DNA of 64,000 nt from Patescibacteria group bacterium (GCA_024239055.1 JANBVJ010000001.1:310001-374000); one strand, 5' to 3'; shown: positions 49,726-57,880, counted from the stretch's first letter. Made by a program: numbers and translations. The notes: generated by a model from the letters alone, not told the origin.

Positions 49726-51425
49726 AATTCTAAAATCTCATTAAGTTTTTGACGAGTTGAGGCTCCAACAAATCCTGTGGGTTCTGTAAGTCCAAGAGGC
49801 GTTAATATCTCTGCGGCATATTTTGCCTGAAATCGCATAACGGCAGTCCTCGTAAGGTTGAGGAAATTGCCAGATATAATACCTTCGGGATAGATATCTT
49901 GCCCCTGTCCCTTTAACAACTGCTGGAGGCAATTAACTGCTACATTATTTTGCATTCCCCAAAAGAGATCTTGTGTAAACTCCTGACATACGAAATCTCC
50001 CCTACTAAACAGAATCGCGTTCAGCTGCGCCTGTAAGCTCGCAAGTTGCGCCTGTAGGATTACAATACGCTCTAAGAGCTCTTCTTTGAGTTCCTCTTCC
50101 TGATCTGGTGTCTTTGGAGTGCTTGAGATAATAAGAACAAACTGATAATCGGAAAATGCATCCCCGGCTATTGTTTGGGTCTGTATAGAAGGAAGAATAG
50201 TAATAGATTTACTATTATTGAAATTCGGCAGTTCTATCTCACCCTTCTGCGTACTATCAAGCTGTAAAAATGCAACCGAGGAATTCCCATAAATATCCTG
50301 CACAACATATGGAACCTTGAAATTTACCTGCGGGTTTCCCCGAAATTCTATCTTGAGATTATCCTTGCCTCCAACTATGCGATACCAGTTCCCAGCCCAA
50401 TCTTTTGTATTCTGTACAAGAGAAAGTGTACTCTCCCCTGAAAGCGGCAGAAAGTTTGTCTGTGGAACCACCTTAAAATCTTTTAACGAAGAACTTTGAT
50501 AACAATAGCGGACTCCAGCATCGCAATCATTAATCAATAAAGCGATTGTCCAATCAGTAAACACCTCCTCAAAAGTCTCTGCAAATCCATTCTTCTTTAG
50601 TGCTTCTTCAATAGATTGAATACCAACGGTATCTGACCTTAAAGAATCCCGTAAAATCTCCAGCCCATACTGATCCACAATATATTGGGAGAACAAGTTT
50701 ACAGCTCCATAGTCATGTGGTTCTCCATCCCATTGGAGTAAAGAAGTATCTGTTTTTGTAAGGAATGCATTGACCCTTCTCTGAAGGTTACTTCCCTCAT
50801 ATGGAGAATCATATCCCAACAGGGTAACGGCATACTCTGCCCGTGCCTCGTTTAACCAGATATCTTCAGCTATTCCGTATAATCTTTCTTTTTGATTGAA
50901 TGTTATTAAATGAACAAACTCATGGGCGAGCAGACTTTTTAATATTGGGCTTCTAATAAAGTCAGTGCTCAAATATACCATCTCTCTCTCGTTTGAATTT
51001 GGATTAAGCACCTTCTCAAGCTCATCCCCGTAATTAGTATACCCCCCGGCTCCATCCTTCATTGGGTGAAAGAGCACCGTAATCCTTTCATCCGCATCAA
51101 TCCCCGGCTTCCATTCGCTTCCAAAGGTTAATCTGAGCTGAGGATATATTTTACCTCCAAACTCCGCGGTTAACGCATCGAGCACCTTTCGTGCCTCTGA
51201 CTGTTCAAATGGATTTTGAGTACCCCACCATTCGTCATCAACATAAAAAAGAAGTTGGGAGGAAATCTTTACCAAGGATGCGGGTATCTCTTTTCTTTCA
51301 GATACATCGTAATCCTGATCAATACTGAAACTGGCGGTCTGTCCAACAAACTCAGCCTGCGTTATCAGCGGCATTAATACAAGAAAAGATACAACAAAAA
51401 AACCTAATATTCTTCTTGAGTTCAT
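49722..51425 (-). CDS. Secreted zinc metalloprotease with C-terminal peptidoglycan-binding module
   Basis: A 567-residue exported protein: signal peptide 1-24 (FFVVSFLVLMPLITQA), protease domain with SLLAHEFVHLITFNQ (HExxH at 168-172) and, 20 residues on, WLNEARAEYA, giving a gluzincin-type HExxH-x20-E zinc site as in M30-like peptidases. A beta-rich middle follows. A coiled coil (LLERIVILQAQLASLQAQL, about 455-480) and a peptidoglycan-binding fold with YAAEILTPLGLTEPTGFVG end the protein. I chose ATG at 51423-51425; the frame is open further upstream, but that part contains the S-layer gene's terminator. Likely S-layer or surface protein processing. Confidence 0.82.
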   Translation of the reverse strand: MNSRRILGFFVVSFLVLMPLITQAEFVGQTASFSIDQDYDVSERKEIPASLVKISSQLLFYVDDEWWGTQNPFEQSEARKVLDALTAEFGGKIYPQLRLTFGSEWKPGIDADERITVLFHPMKDGAGGYTNYGDELEKVLNPNSNEREMVYLSTDFIRSPILKSLLAHEFVHLITFNQKERLYGIAEDIWLNEARAEYAVTLLGYDSPYEGSNLQRRVNAFLTKTDTSLLQWDGEPHDYGAVNLFSQYIVDQYGLEILRDSLRSDTVGIQSIEEALKKNGFAETFEEVFTDWTIALLINDCDAGVRYCYQSSSLKDFKVVPQTNFLPLSGESTLSLVQNTKDWAGNWYRIVGGKDNLKIEFRGNPQVNFKVPYVVQDIYGNSSVAFLQLDSTQKGEIELPNFNNSKSITILPSIQTQTIAGDAFSDYQFVLIISSTPKTPDQEEELKEELLERIVILQAQLASLQAQLNAILFSRGDFVCQEFTQDLFWGMQNNVAVNCLQQLLKGQGQDIYPEGIISGNFLNLTRTAVMRFQAKYAAEILTPLGLTEPTGFVGASTRQKLNEILEF

Positions 51426-51462
51426 AGCTTCCATTATACAAAGAAAACGCTTAAAACCAAAA

Positions 51463-51483
51463 CCCCGCCACAAGGAAGCGGGG
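51463..51483 (-). terminator. Terminator after the S-layer-like gene
   Basis: GCGGGG/CCCCGC-type stem (51478-51483 with 51463-51468), 9-nt loop, followed on the minus strand by TTTTGGTTTT. It lies 48 nt after the S-layer stop and 38 nt before the protease start. Confidence 0.8.
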
Positions 51484-51530
51484 CTTTGCCGATTATGAGC
51501 TATCGGGAAACTATCCAATCAGGAAATGCT

Positions 51531-54500
51531 CTAGTTTCTGGAAAGCGTCCAGGTATCGAGCGGCAAGGACAAAACCGAATTGTCGTTGGTCCAGTCAGAA
51601 GTTCCTGCGCCGTGAGAAGAAGCAGATCTATCTGTCCATATTAAGCTAGAGTTACCCGCACCCTGAACAGTAGATAGGGTATCTGAACTAGCAAAGCTCA
51701 ATGGAGTAGCTCCAAGAGTGGTATTGAAGTTGTCACCAGATGAAATGCTAGTAGCAGTAAACGTTGCTTTCAAAGTATATGTCTTTGAACCACTTACCTG
51801 CTGTTCGTTTGTGGCGATAAATGCAATGCTTCCTGATGCATCCAAATCGGTTAAGGTGAGAATGGTGTCAGCACCTGCAACTTCGGTACCTCCTTCCCAT
51901 ACAGTAGCGTTGGTAACGGTTACTTCACCGGTTCCCGAGGTCTTGGTAACTGTAAAGTACAGTTCTTGCCAACCTAGGGTTCCGCCGTCAGCGTTGATGG
52001 TGAACTCAGCTAATTCAACCGTACCGGTATTCAACGTAGAGGATACCGCTTGTCTGGCTATGGTTGGGATTACAGCATACACGTAGTTAGCGCTGCTAAG
52101 TATGTTGTTGCCAAGCCCAGAAATTGCAGCTGAAGTTCCCGTAGCGTTACTTCGAGCAGTTGCGGCTTCAAGAGATACCTGAATGTTAGCACCGGTTGTT
52201 CCGGCTGAGATACCAACGCCTCCAAGCTCTAGAGCGACGGTCAAGTCGGTCTCTATGCTGTCAGCTAGTACCGCAATATTCAATCCGCTAAACGTTACTG
52301 ATGTAGCGCCAGGCTTTCTTGCCAATTCAGTGGCTCCGTTCTTAAGAATTACGTTTAGTATGGCAGTTGCATCTGAAGCAGTAACTGTCATGTCAGTAAT
52401 GACATAACTGTCGGTTACCGTCGCAAAGTTGTACACTGCAGCGTCGATTGTCTGATTGTCAGATACAATTCGAGCTACAGGACTTCTGCCTGAGTTCAGG
52501 GATGCGGTAATGGTTCCTGAAGTCTGTGCGGTCAAAGTTTGACCGGGTGTCGCTGAAACGTCTGCTGTCTGACCAGAAACCGTGGTAGCTGTAACTCCAA
52601 CATTGATGATGGTGTCATCTGTTGCAGTAACGTTACCTGAAAGAATGTTTCCGTATACCTCAATTGGCATAACCTCATTCTTTGCCATTAGAAACGTTAC
52701 AGAGAACGCTTGAGGGTCAGAAATTGTTGACCTGATAGGCGTTGTGCTAGACCCGTACTTAATGTACACATCTGTCAAATCAGCCTCCGTAAAGGTATCA
52801 GGTGATCCCGTAATGGAAAGTGTAAGTGTGTTCACATTCACCCCCTCTACGTTAGTGTTAGTCAGACTAAAGTCAGCTAACTTGTAAGCTGTTTGTGGAA
52901 CAATAACGTTTCTGTTTCCGTAGTTGGTGTCAGAAGCTAATGCCAATGTACCGGAAGCTACAGTAAGCGTGTTAGCTGATTGATCGGATGAAGGTACATT
53001 AATCGGAGTTAATGACTCACTAGGAACAGCATTCGTTGTACCCTGTCTTAGAATAACAACAATGGTGTCATCTGCTGCAATGGCAAGAGTTCCATCGTTG
53101 TCAAAGACATCGGCTCTAACCTCAACAGTCGCAGGGCTTCCTGGGTTTACAACAAAGTTTGTTGTAAAGGAAGTTCCTGTGCTATCCGGATCAAGGGTGG
53201 TTGTTGAACCAACCTGTGAACCATTCACCAACAGTCTTCCATTTCTTAAGGTAACTACATTACCTCCTGCACTTGTATCTACATACGTAAAGTCAACAAG
53301 TAGAGTTTCTACTTTAACTTGCTCACCATATGCTGTGAATGTATACGTTCCTAGCGAAACATCGGTACCCGCTAAGATGATGTTGGTGGATGTAGAATCT
53401 GCTGCTTTTACAACAGTAATAGTTCCTGCTCCAACCGTAAAGGCGGAAGGATTGAATGGAAATCCATTTGCATACGTAGCTACAACGTTACCATTGTACT
53501 GTGAATCAAGGATGGCAAGGTCGTAGTTGCCACGAAGTGACAGCTGAACAGTCCTGCCAGATCCGCCAGTTATATCAGCAAGCACCTTAACGGTCTTGTT
53601 TCCAGTTGTCAGTACCTTACTGAAACTGAATGTAGCATAGCGATCAGCACTCAAGCTATCAGTCTGCGCAACCTGCTCTCCATTTATGTAGAGTCGGAAG
53701 TTGCCAATATCTGATGTGTTAATAGAGCCGATCTGGCGCAGTGCCAAACGGCTAAACGTAACATTACGTGTAGCACTGTTTAGATTACCCTGCCATACTA
53801 GAATGTCATTTCCAGCATCCGTGGCTCCAGAGCCGACGGGGCTAGCAATAGTAACAGTCGCCAAATTGGAGGTTGCAATGGCATGAAGATTACCAGTAAC
53901 TGGTACTCCGCTTACCGTACCAGAAGACAAGGTAATGTCAGTTAACTGAAGTCCAACTGTTTCACCAGCAGTTGCAGCCATGTTTGCTTTCACAGAAACA
54001 GTCTTTACGCCATTTACGACAAAGAGACCATTTGGATCTGTGAAGTTAACAGAACTTCCAGAAGAAATTGATGCTCCATCAGTAAGTCTGACATCGCCAT
54101 CAAAGAGATATACGGCGCTCAGTGACGTATCAGCTGAGAAACCAAGTCTCTTTAATGTTACTCCTGTAACTGTTCCCGTACCAGTAAGAACAATGTTCAA
54201 AAGGGTCACGGTTCCCTGGTTTGTCGCAATGATAGAACCGGCAGGACCGCTTAAGCTAACGCTTAATACTCCTGGTGTTGTAACAACAGGAGGAGTAGTC
54301 CCGTCATCAGGTGGTGTTACAGCAACACCTGCACCTACTAAGGTGTTTGCTTTAGTTCTTGTAGAAGGACCAAAGAATCCTGTTCCGGATGATAATCCGA
54401 CAGGAGTAAGGACATCAGCGGTATACTTTTCCTGAAACTTAATAACTCCGGCATTTGTAATAGGGCCAAAGTATTCGGTCTCATTCCCAGGAGAACCAGC

Positions 54501-54815
54501 TCCTGAATCCGCTAATTTTGTAGCAGCGTCTGAGTTTAGTAAAATCTGCAGATACATTACGTCCGTATTGCTAGATCCTTGTGAAAGGTTCTGAGCAAAC
54601 GTGAATCCAGAAGGGATTCCCGTAACCGTACCTGTAGTACCTCCGTCAATCGTTGCTAACTGTAACTGAAGTGCCTCAATCTGAGCTAGGAGTGCGGTAA
54701 TCTGGACTTGAAGCTCAGCAGCGGTTACTGCTTGCGCTCCACCAGGTGCCACAATTCCAGCTACAACCATTACAGCAATTCCAGTCACTAAAATTCGTTT
54801 CTTAAATTTACTCAT
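51531..54815 (-). CDS. S-layer-like surface protein with N-terminal peptidoglycan-binding module
   Basis: A 1094-residue exported protein. Residues 1-29 are a signal peptide ending GGAQA. A coiled coil follows (ELQVQITALLAQIEALQLQL, 34-53), then a peptidoglycan-binding fold (about 75-165) ending ADVLTPVGLSSGTGFFGPST. From about 180 to the end at least five beta-sandwich modules of 110-150 residues follow, rich in T, S, V and G, each with a pattern like FRLYINGEQVAQTDSL then VKVLADI. Cys is absent and Lys is rare. Codons are more GC-rich than in neighbours. Length, composition, own terminator and a long leader fit the main S-layer protein; this is inference. Many T and S residues could carry the glycan made by the upstream locus. 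Confidence 0.78.
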   Translation of the reverse strand: MSKFKKRILVTGIAVMVVAGIVAPGGAQAVTAAELQVQITALLAQIEALQLQLATIDGGTTGTVTGIPSGFTFAQNLSQGSSNTDVMYLQILLNSDAATKLADSGAGSPGNETEYFGPITNAGVIKFQEKYTADVLTPVGLSSGTGFFGPSTRTKANTLVGAGVAVTPPDDGTTPPVVTTPGVLSVSLSGPAGSIIATNQGTVTLLNIVLTGTGTVTGVTLKRLGFSADTSLSAVYLFDGDVRLTDGASISSGSSVNFTDPNGLFVVNGVKTVSVKANMAATAGETVGLQLTDITLSSGTVSGVPVTGNLHAIATSNLATVTIASPVGSGATDAGNDILVWQGNLNSATRNVTFSRLALRQIGSINTSDIGNFRLYINGEQVAQTDSLSADRYATFSFSKVLTTGNKTVKVLADITGGSGRTVQLSLRGNYDLAILDSQYNGNVVATYANGFPFNPSAFTVGAGTITVVKAADSTSTNIILAGTDVSLGTYTFTAYGEQVKVETLLVDFTYVDTSAGGNVVTLRNGRLLVNGSQVGSTTTLDPDSTGTSFTTNFVVNPGSPATVEVRADVFDNDGTLAIAADDTIVVILRQGTTNAVPSESLTPINVPSSDQSANTLTVASGTLALASDTNYGNRNVIVPQTAYKLADFSLTNTNVEGVNVNTLTLSITGSPDTFTEADLTDVYIKYGSSTTPIRSTISDPQAFSVTFLMAKNEVMPIEVYGNILSGNVTATDDTIINVGVTATTVSGQTADVSATPGQTLTAQTSGTITASLNSGRSPVARIVSDNQTIDAAVYNFATVTDSYVITDMTVTASDATAILNVILKNGATELARKPGATSVTFSGLNIAVLADSIETDLTVALELGGVGISAGTTGANIQVSLEAATARSNATGTSAAISGLGNNILSSANYVYAVIPTIARQAVSSTLNTGTVELAEFTINADGGTLGWQELYFTVTKTSGTGEVTVTNATVWEGGTEVAGADTILTLTDLDASGSIAFIATNEQQVSGSKTYTLKATFTATSISSGDNFNTTLGATPLSFASSDTLSTVQGAGNSSLIWTDRSASSHGAGTSDWTNDNSVLSLPLDTWTLSRN

Positions 54816-54843
54816 TTTTGGTTATTTGATTTTTAATTTGTTA

Positions 54844-54929
54844 GACCTTTAAAGATCGTTATTCGACCTTTATAGTTTTTCGTGTCTCCCAAAAAGATTA
54901 ATTTCTAGGAGTTTAAGCTTCGACCTTTA
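54844..54929 (-). repeat. Three TAAAGGTC repeats in the S-layer gene leader
   Basis: On the minus strand TAAAGGTC occurs at 54929-54922, 54872-54865 and 54851-54844. The last two are 21 nt apart, two helical turns. Each is followed by GAA or TAA. The copy at 54844 is part of a near-palindrome GACCTTTAAAGATC. The 159-bp region between the anti-sigma gene and the S-layer start shows -10-like TATTATAAG (about 54935) but no good -35, so a regulator or alternative sigma may act here. Confidence 0.55.
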
Positions 54930-54974
54930 CTTATAATATTCCAATCTCCAAAATAAATGGAGTCCGTATTCAAA

Positions 54975-55733
54975 TTAATTGTTTGAGACCCGCCAAATAC
55001 TTTCCAGTGCGGTCCCATACTCTCCGATTTCATATGATGCAAGGGCTTCTGCAAGCAAAGCCTCTTGCTCTTCTGTTAGGCTTCTTTGCTGCAAGTCAGA
55101 AAGCTCGTTTTCCACGAGCAACTTAATTGCACTTTCCAACTCTCCGTTCTCGTTTCCGATTACGGTACCTAAGATCTTCTCCACAACAGCTTTATCCTTT
55201 TGTAATTGTACTATCTCTATAGTTGCCTGTAAAGCGCCAGAGGACTGGTTTTCCACAAGCTCCTGAATTTCCTTTGAGGCAATGGCAATATTATCCTCAA
55301 ATACCTGTATTGCAGAAGCCAAGTTCTTTGTCTTATTCTCCTCAACTGCTCTTTTTAAGTCATTCAAGTTATTCTGTGCCAATCCAAGATGAGCAATAGC
55401 TTTGGTTTCATCTGAGGCCAAAAGCGTTACTTTTGCCTTAGATAAGGCAACTTTTACTGGATACAAGGTATCTCCTGGAAGACTAGTTGAAGCAACCTGC
55501 AGCATGACCCCACCAGCGACAATTAAGGCTAAAGCAGGCACTATAAGAGCAGGCCTAGCTGTAGCTAATTTAAAGGTAGAAACAATATCTGAGAATACTG
55601 AGAATGGCTGAGTATAAGGCTTAAATGCAGGTGTTTCTCCTAATATATTGCTCTTTGTCAAAACAACCCAATCTTGTTTGGGTTTTATATTATTTAAGAG
55701 GGAAATTTTAGCTTTAAGTTCCTTATCGGTCAT
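54975..55733 (-). CDS. DUF5667 membrane protein, putative anti-sigma factor
   Basis: A 252-residue protein. Residues 1-55 are cytoplasmic, one membrane helix lies at about 63-82 (ALIVPALALIVAGGVMLQ), and the outer part begins with STSLPGDTLYPVKVALSKAK (about 82-101), the DUF5667 signature, followed by a long helical, acidic domain (AHLGLAQNNLNDLKRAVEEN). Such proteins sit next to ECF sigma genes and are thought to hold the sigma factor at the membrane. Here it starts 49 nt after the sigma gene and precedes the S-layer gene, so it could couple envelope state to S-layer expression. Confidence 0.78.
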   Translation of the reverse strand: MTDKELKAKISLLNNIKPKQDWVVLTKSNILGETPAFKPYTQPFSVFSDIVSTFKLATARPALIVPALALIVAGGVMLQVASTSLPGDTLYPVKVALSKAKVTLLASDETKAIAHLGLAQNNLNDLKRAVEENKTKNLASAIQVFEDNIAIASKEIQELVENQSSGALQATIEIVQLQKDKAVVEKILGTVIGNENGELESAIKLLVENELSDLQQRSLTEEQEALLAEALASYEIGEYGTALESIWRVSNN

Positions 55734-55782
55734 GAGTTTATGCTCTTTATATTATGTCGTAAAAATAAGGGTTTTGTTACAC

Positions 55783-56280
55783 CTATTTCTCTACCATATG
55801 CCCCTTTAAAGCCTTCAGGGCGCGGTGTACGCCTACTCTAACGCTTGGCTCGGACTTTCCTGTAATCTGAGCTATTTCAGAGACAGAGAGCTCGTCCAAG
55901 TATCTCCAGATCACATAGTTTTGATAATCATCTTTTAGGTGTAAAAGTGCCTTCCTAATCTGCTCCATATCAGAGCTAATTGTAGCATCATGCTCCAGTG
56001 AGCTCTCTTCAAGTAGAATAGTCGTAACTTTCTCTACAGATACCACTTTCACCTTTTGCACCCTATAATGGTCAGCTAGGACATTCCTTGCTACTTTATA
56101 CAGGAATGCCTGAATATTGTCAATATCTTTCTTCGTATACTCCTTCCAAACACGCATAAACACATCAGAAGATAAGTCTTCTGCAAGCTCTTTTGTGCTT
56201 ACTTTAAGGTAAATAAACCTATATATCTTGGGCACATATTCGTCATATATTATACTAAATTGTTCTTGTTGTTGTTTCAT
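55783..56280 (-). CDS. ECF-type RNA polymerase sigma factor
   Basis: A 165-residue sigma factor. Region 2 is FSIIYDEYVPKIYRFIYLKV to FMRVWKEY and VARNVLADHYR (residues about 8-75); region 4 is LDELSVSEIAQITGKSEPSV with RVGVHRALKALK (about 127-158). The linker between them is short, as in ECF factors. I chose ATG at 56278-56280; a TTG 16 codons earlier would translate the operator-like leader. It is followed by a DUF5667 gene and the S-layer gene. The leader contains repeated TAGGACA motifs (see regulatory entry). Confidence 0.9.
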   Translation of the reverse strand: MKQQQEQFSIIYDEYVPKIYRFIYLKVSTKELAEDLSSDVFMRVWKEYTKKDIDNIQAFLYKVARNVLADHYRVQKVKVVSVEKVTTILLEESSLEHDATISSDMEQIRKALLHLKDDYQNYVIWRYLDELSVSEIAQITGKSEPSVRVGVHRALKALKGHMVEK

Positions 56281-56291
56281 TGGTCTGTAAG

Positions 56292-56343
56292 GTAGGACAT
56301 AAGAGAAAAGACTATAATGTCCTATCAATATGGGTTTGTCCTA
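56292..56343 (-). promoter_or_regulatory. TAGGACA repeats in the sigma factor leader
   Basis: On the minus strand TAGGACA occurs at 56343-56337 and 56324-56318, 19 nt apart, and its inverse TGTCCTA at 56299-56293. The second copy and the inverse form an 8-bp hairpin (TAGGACAT/ATGTCCTA, 56324-56317 with 56300-56293) 12 nt before the start codon. The first copy overlaps the predicted transcription start and so may be a DNA operator. Confidence 0.5.
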
Positions 56344-56345
56344 CT

Positions 56346-56374
56346 TTTATACACATGTATTCCACAGTTTTCAA
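56346..56374 (-). promoter_or_regulatory. Sigma-70 promoter of the ECF sigma gene
   Basis: TTGAAA (56374-56369), 17 nt and TATAAA (56351-56346); predicted start near 56339, leader about 60 nt. It lies directly after the stop of the HTH gene. Confidence 0.65.
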
Positions 56375-56379
56375 CAAAT

Positions 56380-57000
56380 TTACGTAATTTGATATGAAAC
56401 TGAGTTCCACTCCCCTGTTCTGACTACTAGATTCTGCTGAAGTAAATCATCCAAATCCCGCCTCAGAGTACGCTTTGTCACCTGCGGAAATATCTTTTGC
56501 AGCTCCCAGACCTGAGCCTTATCCTTGTTTTTCAATATCTCAAGGATTCTTTTTTGCCTGTCAGATACCTTAGAATGCTGCTCTGGTTTTTTTACTAGAG
56601 ATACTGGACTCTGATTTTTTACAACCAATACCTGTGATTGTGGTTTAATTTCCTTTTCTTTCTTTTGTTCTTTTGGCAAAACAAGTAGCACTCCTGCAAT
56701 CCATGCCTGTATTCTCATATATTCTCTCTCAAGTACTGTAAAGCTTCCACGACTTATAACTCCTTGCTTCTTTGCTTGACCAAGTCGATGCATTAAGGCA
56801 TCAATGTGCTCTTGCACCCTCAAAGCAACTTTATACTTTTGCTGTGAAGTAATAGGACTTTCTTCACCAATAACAAGAACATCTGCCAAGATACTCTCTG
56901 CAGATTCCTGTATTTGACGCTTCAATTCCTTGTCGCCACGGGACACGTCGAGGACTTTTATGACGGCAAAGGTAAGCTTAATAAAAAAACCCTTATTCAT
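56380..57000 (-). CDS. Helix-turn-helix regulator with N-terminal helical bundle
   Basis: A 206-residue protein. Residues 1-105 look like a four-helix bundle (VIKVLDVSRGDKELKRQIQE, then KYKVALRVQEHIDALMHRLG), resembling the fold of 23S rRNA intervening-sequence proteins. A basic linker (about 115-145) leads to a DeoR-like winged helix (RQKRILEILKNKDKAQVWEL, then TKRTLRRDLDDLLQQNLVVR, 146-206). Its own promoter lies 15 nt upstream. It is next to the ECF sigma gene with a 99-nt gap, so a role in the same circuit is possible but unproven. Confidence 0.72.
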   Translation of the reverse strand: MNKGFFIKLTFAVIKVLDVSRGDKELKRQIQESAESILADVLVIGEESPITSQQKYKVALRVQEHIDALMHRLGQAKKQGVISRGSFTVLEREYMRIQAWIAGVLLVLPKEQKKEKEIKPQSQVLVVKNQSPVSLVKKPEQHSKVSDRQKRILEILKNKDKAQVWELQKIFPQVTKRTLRRDLDDLLQQNLVVRTGEWNSVSYQIT

Positions 57001-57014
57001 AGGTCAATAAAAAA

Positions 57015-57043
57015 AGTATATCAAAGAAAGAGAGTAAGGTCAA
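57015..57043 (-). promoter_or_regulatory. Sigma-70 promoter of the HTH gene with very short leader
   Basis: TTGACC (57043-57038), 17 nt and TATACT (57020-57015). The predicted start near 57008 leaves about 8 nt before the ATG and no Shine-Dalgarno site. Confidence 0.7.
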
Positions 57044-57203
57044 AAGGGTAAGTATCCCCTCTGAACACGTGAAGGTTTGACAACTAAAAATATTTGCGAG
57101 AAGATATTAATATGAATAAAGAAGAAAAACAGGAAGAATTTGACAAGAAGCATAAAGGATAAGATTGAACTTCAAGAATTGTTGAGAAACTAATATACCC
57201 TAG

Positions 57204-57223
57204 AACCCTCTTTGGGTTTTTTT
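57204..57223 (+). terminator. Short terminator-like hairpin upstream of the NYN gene
   Basis: AACCC/GGGTT 5-bp stem with a 5-nt loop followed by seven T on the plus strand. It would end any transcript from the small, gene-poor region 57060-57200. Confidence 0.45.
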
Positions 57224-57231
57224 GGTTTTGT

Positions 57232-57260
57232 TTGACATATAGTCACTAAAATTTTATAAT
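57232..57260 (+). promoter_or_regulatory. Perfect sigma-70 promoter of the NYN gene (leaderless)
   Basis: TTGACA (57232-57237), exactly 17 nt and TATAAT (57255-57260). Six bases separate the -10 box from the ATG, so transcription should start at the A of ATG. Confidence 0.88.
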
Positions 57261-57266
57261 TTAGTT

Positions 57267-57869
57267 ATGAGTGAGAAAAAAAAGCGTTTTGCCTTTATTG
57301 ATGTTTACAACACAATTAATACCGTAGAACAACTACATAACTTTGTTATTGATTGGGTTAAATTATATGAATACTTAAAGAAACGTTGGTCTTGTGAGAA
57401 GATATTTTTCTATGCAGGAATAGAAATTGGAGATGTTAACACAGAAAAGGAATATGCGTCATTGGATACACTTGGATATGAAATGCAGACCAAAACTACT
57501 ATGTTATACAGAAGGAAAGATAAACCTATTACAATTAAATGCTCGAAGTGTGACGAAATAAATGTAAGAAATATACCTATGGGTTATGATAAAAAATCAA
57601 ACTGCGACTCTGAGCTTACAGTAGATGCTCTTGAATTGGTTGAACCTAATGCAGAAATGCTTATATTTACTGGTGACGGAGATTTTGCTTATCTAATGGA
57701 AAAATTAGTAGAAAAGGGTGCATCGGTTAAATTCATATCCAGCAATAAAAAAGATGCATTTAATAATAGACGCCTTTCGCGTAGATTAAGGAATTTAACA
57801 AGTAATAAAGATGTAAACTTTATTGAAATTAATAGTTGGAAAAAAAGAATTGAGAAAAAAATTGAGTAA
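57267..57869 (+). CDS. NYN (PIN-like) domain protein, probable nuclease, with zinc-ribbon-like insertion
   Basis: A 200-residue protein of the NYN/LabA-DUF88 type. RFAFIDVYNTI (7-17) holds the first Asp, SELTVDALELV (about 115-125) the second, and IFTGDGDFAYLMEKL (about 133-147) the third acidic cluster, as in PIN-like ribonucleases. VEKGASVKFIS is also typical. Residues about 90-115 contain IKCSKCDE and SNCDSE, a cysteine-bearing insert that could bind zinc. The first motif has VY where most NYN proteins have G and N or S (FIDGxN), so the active site is not standard. A weak terminator hairpin follows. The composition is very AT-rich and the gene is on the opposite strand to its neighbours, possibly acquired. 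Confidence 0.82.
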   Translation: MSEKKKRFAFIDVYNTINTVEQLHNFVIDWVKLYEYLKKRWSCEKIFFYAGIEIGDVNTEKEYASLDTLGYEMQTKTTMLYRRKDKPITIKCSKCDEINVRNIPMGYDKKSNCDSELTVDALELVEPNAEMLIFTGDGDFAYLMEKLVEKGASVKFISSNKKDAFNNRRLSRRLRNLTSNKDVNFIEINSWKKRIEKKIE

Positions 57870-57880
57870 AAATAGAAAAA

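Noticed and set aside
51426..51518. N-terminal extension of 31 residues on the metalloprotease
   Set aside because: It would translate the terminator hairpin of the S-layer gene; the signal peptide starts at 51425.
51718..54435. Long plus-strand open frames opposite the S-layer gene (for example 53062-53526 and 53980-54435)
   Set aside because: They are the expected shadow of a Thr/Ser/Val-rich gene with few stop codons on the other strand; composition mirrors the real frame.
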